A stretch of DNA of 64,000 nt from Eucommia ulmoides. Its lineage: Eukaryota; Streptophyta; Magnoliopsida; Garryales; Eucommiaceae. The notes beneath the pieces were generated by a model. It made no database searches. It saw nothing but the letters and a program-made list of their open reading frames with translations, and was not told the origin of the DNA. Numbering within the stretch: position 1 is the first letter of the stretch; the number at the start of each line of letters is the position of its first letter. The stretch spans positions 12,802,240 through 12,866,239 of the forward strand of contig CM028338.1 in assembly GCA_016647705.1 (NCBI GenBank), given 5' to 3'. Shown one piece after another: positions 60,562 to 64,000 of the stretch. Made by a program: the position numbers and the translations under genes.

Positions 60562-61199
60562 TACATGGCCGTTCTTTATAAATTTTTATTAAAGAAGTCG
60601 CGAACAGCCGTACACGTACTTGGACCTGAGCCGTGAATTTAGTATATTAGTGTCATTATCATTACTGATGTCTTTCTGCGGACTTCCTTGCCTGGATAGG
60701 GACGAACAGTAGATCGGATATGCATTATCTGGAAGAATCCCGAAGGGCTCGAGAGATTCTTGATTGCCAACATGCATACCGAGGACCCTCCCGGTAGTTC
60801 TTAGTTTGTTTATCTTTTATTTGATTACTAAAAAAAAAAGGTGATGTCTTTCTCATAATTTTGTTTTATTTTTCTTGTAATATATATTTTTATAATGTAA
60901 TGTTTACTTTACTTGCATCAGCTTTTTCATATATCAAAAACCGCTTTCTCCGCACCTTGAATAAATTTAGATATCAAGTCGTACTTTGCATTCATATTTT
61001 TTTTTATTGGAGGTTCCGTAATGGCAAAACTCTTTTATTTGAGTTACATCATATCGTTTTTGTTTTGTATCTGGCCAATGTTATGTTAGATATCAAATAT
61101 GACAGCTGAGGTAAAATTAAATCGATTCCTTTACAAATAGTGAATCAAATATAAATATAAAAATTCGATGGACATTAGCATAATATTAAATTATGAGTC
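60562..61199 (+). other. 3' flank of NRT2
   Basis: Holds the probable 3' UTR. An AATAAA at 60960-60965 could serve as polyadenylation signal, but it lies about 400 nt from the stop and nearer AT-rich signals are equally possible. No other gene seen. Confidence 0.35.
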
Positions 61200-62399
61200 T
61201 TGATAATGTCAAAAACTAAATCCGTAGAGATAATTCATGAAATTTGGAGAATGCTCTTCTTTGGGTTTAGATTCCTGAAAAATAGTGCATCGCGAGTGGT
61301 CATTCAATGTTGTACCTCCGGTGTGAGAATCAATCGTATGGTCTAAAGGAATTTTGGCAAAGTAATGGCTAGGAAAAGTGTACGTGCCTTGACTAAATTC
61401 CCTATAGTATTTATAGGATAAGAAAGACTTGTTTGACAATTTTTTTCATAAATCATGGTCAATCATCATTAATGTCTTATTTAAGAGGATATCGAGGTAG
61501 CAAACAATTGTAACAGTTCTCGAGCCTACAACACATGCTGGAATGCCCTTGAGCCATCCTCGATTGCCAAGGGCAGACCTATAAGAAAGTTGAGCATAGA
61601 TTCGGATCAATATCCATTACGCGCTCGATAATGTAAGATCTTTGATAGTTTTCTCAGTACCGAGCAATGTCCACAGTTACCAATAGTAGTGTTGAACTCT
61701 CATGCCTAATATGTAGTTCTAGACAAATGTGCAAGTCACGTGAGTTTACTTTAATTTACATATGCCTTTAGAATATTGTCAAGAAAATCCCTCCTTTGAT
61801 GCTCCTTTTCCTGAGCCCCAATGGTGAATGGGGCTTGGGCATATTTTCATCCGCTAAAATCTCAAGAATGGAGCCCGGAAAGAAGTTGTTTGGTCATAAT
61901 GTCTTGGCCTTAGCGCCATATTAAAATTTAAAGACACATCGCTTCGAAAATTGCACCCAAAAATCTACAATATATTAAATGGAAGGCATGATTGGACTGA
62001 ATGTCTCTGTTTAATTGCACAGTGACGGATGACACTCCATGCCAAGAAAATCCAAGTATTTAAACGGTGGGACTCCATCATTGGGACCCTTCTACAACCC
62101 TGTGAGCTTTCTTGCCTTCTAATAAAAAATAACCTCTGAGTATTTCGGTAACCATCCTTTAGATTCTGATGATAGTTCCTCCTCATTCTGGTTAGGTTTC
62201 TCGCTTTTGATCAATCTATAGTTCTTCATTTCTAATTTTATCTATTTTCTCGTGTGGATTTTCAATTTAAGATCATTTTCCCCTTTCGTTTCTTTTCTCG
62301 TTATCTTTCAGCGATCTTTATTCACTTCTTCCCTTTCAGGTCGTCTTGTATAGGGATGCCGAGAGGACTTGGTTCTCGAACTATGGCCACCTGACTTGG
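61200..62399. other. Unassigned, probably retroelement LTR/leader
   Basis: No coding recognised. GGGGCTTGGGCATATTTT near 61833 is similar to phrases at 46305 and 47585. 62250-62340 is pyrimidine-rich (TTTCGTTTCTTTTCTCG, TCTTCCCTTTCAGG), like the leader or intron end before a retroelement frame. Confidence 0.35.
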
Positions 62400-63960
62400 C
62401 ATTAACTAAAAAAAAAGGGTTGAGTTGGTTGCCCCTACTAGCTCAGCTCTCCTAACTAGTGAGGAGGTTGGGTCTTCAGTAAGGACCGACCCTTCCGATG
62501 TCACCGAGCTGTCAACATCTCGAGAGGAGGTGACTCAACTTGTGCCCTCTGCTCAGGTAGAAGAAGCCCCACTTCCTCTTCCGATCCCGGGGCATGCTCA
62601 GTGTAGGCCTCTAGAAGATATAATCCATGATTATAAGAGTAGTATAACCAAGGTCCATTCGACCGAATTTTGAGAAGGTGTCATATTATTAACTCAGTGT
62701 GGATGTCGCTCCCAATGTAGGATACCCTACCAAGCACACGGTCAATGCCCGAACAAGATTGCCTTATATGAAAATGTGGTTGATGAGGGTGGAGCTCGAT
62801 TCCCACTAACCCTTTTTATATTGAATGATCTTGATAGATTCAACCTTGATCCTCTCTAGCTTACTCCCATTGTTTGGAGGATAGTCGTCAAATATTATTG
62901 CATTGTCGTTGTAACAACATTTCCCCCAACGTATCCCCTATGTTGTATTTTTTATCAATTAGCTGGGAACACGACACCAGCTTGAGAAGTTTGTATTTTT
63001 TAACCCAAGTCAACATGCCAAAATTAGTCTTGAAATATCATGAAAAATAACAAGGGTTGAAAGGGAAAGATGTTCCTCCTAGATTGGAACTGTGAATATG
63101 CAGCCAACGAGGAGAACACATTTCTTGTTCTAGTTCAGTAGTCGGCCCCTAGTATGTCCCAACTCATTTTCACTTCTTCGCTTTTACATGTCAACATCTT
63201 TTGTCTTACGTGTTTTCTCATATGTTGTGCTTGTCTCAGAGAGCCATATCGTTAGCCCTTCCTCAACAAAGACGAGAAAGTCGACTTTGTTACGCTATCA
63301 AAAATCATCGACGATGAGGGAGACCTAATGCTACTCTTTTCCCTTTTCTTCCACATATATTACAATGCTCTGACCAAACGTGTGATTGGGTTACTTGCAA
63401 CAAGAAAGAGATTCTTTCCCAAGGAACCCAATCAATAAGATAGTTCAAAACCCTCTATCTTTCTTTATCAAAATAGTTAAGTCTCTTTCGGTTTATTCTT
63501 TAGGTTTGAAACTTTTTTTTTTTTTTGAATTGATTACCTTATCCTTGAAATCCATGGACAAGGTGAGAAAGAGAAAGGCCGCTACTACTATGGAAAAAGG
63601 CACGGCTACTCAGACCTTAGGTGTCTCGAGCATCCCTACTCCTTCTCTAAGTACTCTTGGGAAGGGATTAGCTCTGAGTAGGAAAAACAAGACCCCAAGA
63701 AAATAATCCATTCCTGGGGTGTCCATTCTTAGGCCTCTAACGATGAATCTTAAGGATACCAGTCCCACGATAAGGAAAAAGGAAAAAAAAAAGAAAAAGG
63801 TTAGAGAAGCTCCCAAACTCATGTCCAAGAATTGGCGGAAGGCACAGAGGATGATTGGATGCCAACAAACCATAGCCGCTCAAAGTCCACCTCCATGGAC
63901 CCCGAGGACACTAAGGTTTAATATTGAGGCCTCGGTCCTAGAATCCCCGAAGATTCTTTA
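62400..63960 (+). pseudogene. Gypsy-associated 'putative transposase' (Transposase_28-like) relic
   Basis: The plus frame at 62425-62673 is Ser/Pro/Glu-rich (EEAPLPLPIPGHA). Beyond it, with stops and frame changes, 62760-63130 reads ALYENVVDEGGARFPLTLF, ILNDLDRFNLDPL, LTPIVWRIVVKYYCIVVV, then NNKGWKGKMFLL and ENTFLV. This follows the pattern of the plant 'transposase (putative), gypsy type' domain (Y...F..G.R.PL..F....L......QL.PN..R.......C, then K.W....FF). 63554-63706 continues as a Lys/Thr/Ser-rich frame (MDKVRKRKAATTMEKGTATQ). Clearly inactive. Confidence 0.5.
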
Positions 63961-64000
63961 AACATTGACCAAGGCTCATCTATTGTCCCAAGACCATGAC

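Noticed and set aside
59976-60592. Frames of 83-141 residues on both strands over NRT2 exon 3
   Set aside because: Shadows of the transporter frame, caused by GC-rich third positions.

Overview
The window is nuclear DNA from a flowering plant, most likely a eudicot. It is AT-rich, heavily nested with LTR retrotransposon debris, and carries one intact protein gene with plant-type GT-AG introns. I cannot name the species from the sequence. No rRNA, tRNA, CRISPR, plasmid or bacterial-type feature is visible.

The only intact gene is at 58596-60561 (+): a three-exon high-affinity nitrate transporter of the NRT2 family, 527 residues after splicing. Its exons are GC-rich and the surroundings AT-rich. 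A TATA box lies about 90 bp upstream of the start.

The rest is a transposon graveyard. Two LTR families dominate. The first is a Gypsy/Athila-like group: LTRs of 1.3-1.9 kb, a primer binding site complementary to tRNA-Asp, gag relics without pol, and the 3' untranslated motif GGGAGGCAACCCAA. Copies lie at 1-800 (+, LTR end), 6380-13302 (-, internal region plus LTR), 28466-29842 (-), 31433-32837 (-, solo), 33117-39408 (+, complete non-autonomous element with ACTAT duplications), 41269-42969 (+, solo) and 47638-51110 (+, LTR, primer site and gag relic). The second is a Ty1/copia SIRE-like family with LTRs of about 2.1-2.3 kb, at 3841-6124 (+), 14725-14939 (+), 16264-18813 (-), 23546-24090 (+), 52132-54245 (-) and 55431-55522 (-). 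A separate 2.9 kb solo LTR at 9384-12318 sits inside the Athila-like LTR at 9015-13302, with perfect TAAAG duplications.

Between about 30900 and 44488 the minus strand holds a decayed plant-mobile-domain/DUF7745-like coding region. Three Athila-like insertions interrupt it, each with a clean 5-bp target duplication, so the old host sequence can be followed across the breaks. Other relics are an Ogre/Tat-like gag tail (27367-27558), a copia RNase H plus small LTR (57166-57850), a CACTA terminus (56330-56654), a hAT-like MITE (16686-17047) and a gypsy-associated 'putative transposase' domain (62400-63500).

NRT2 needs no other gene in this window to function, though the family normally works with the partner NAR2 (NRT3), which is not seen here. 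The remaining content is best read as a layered insertion history, plus several unusual repeat structures: palindromic modules inside LTRs, a roughly 700-bp inverted repeat, long homopolymers and microsatellites.
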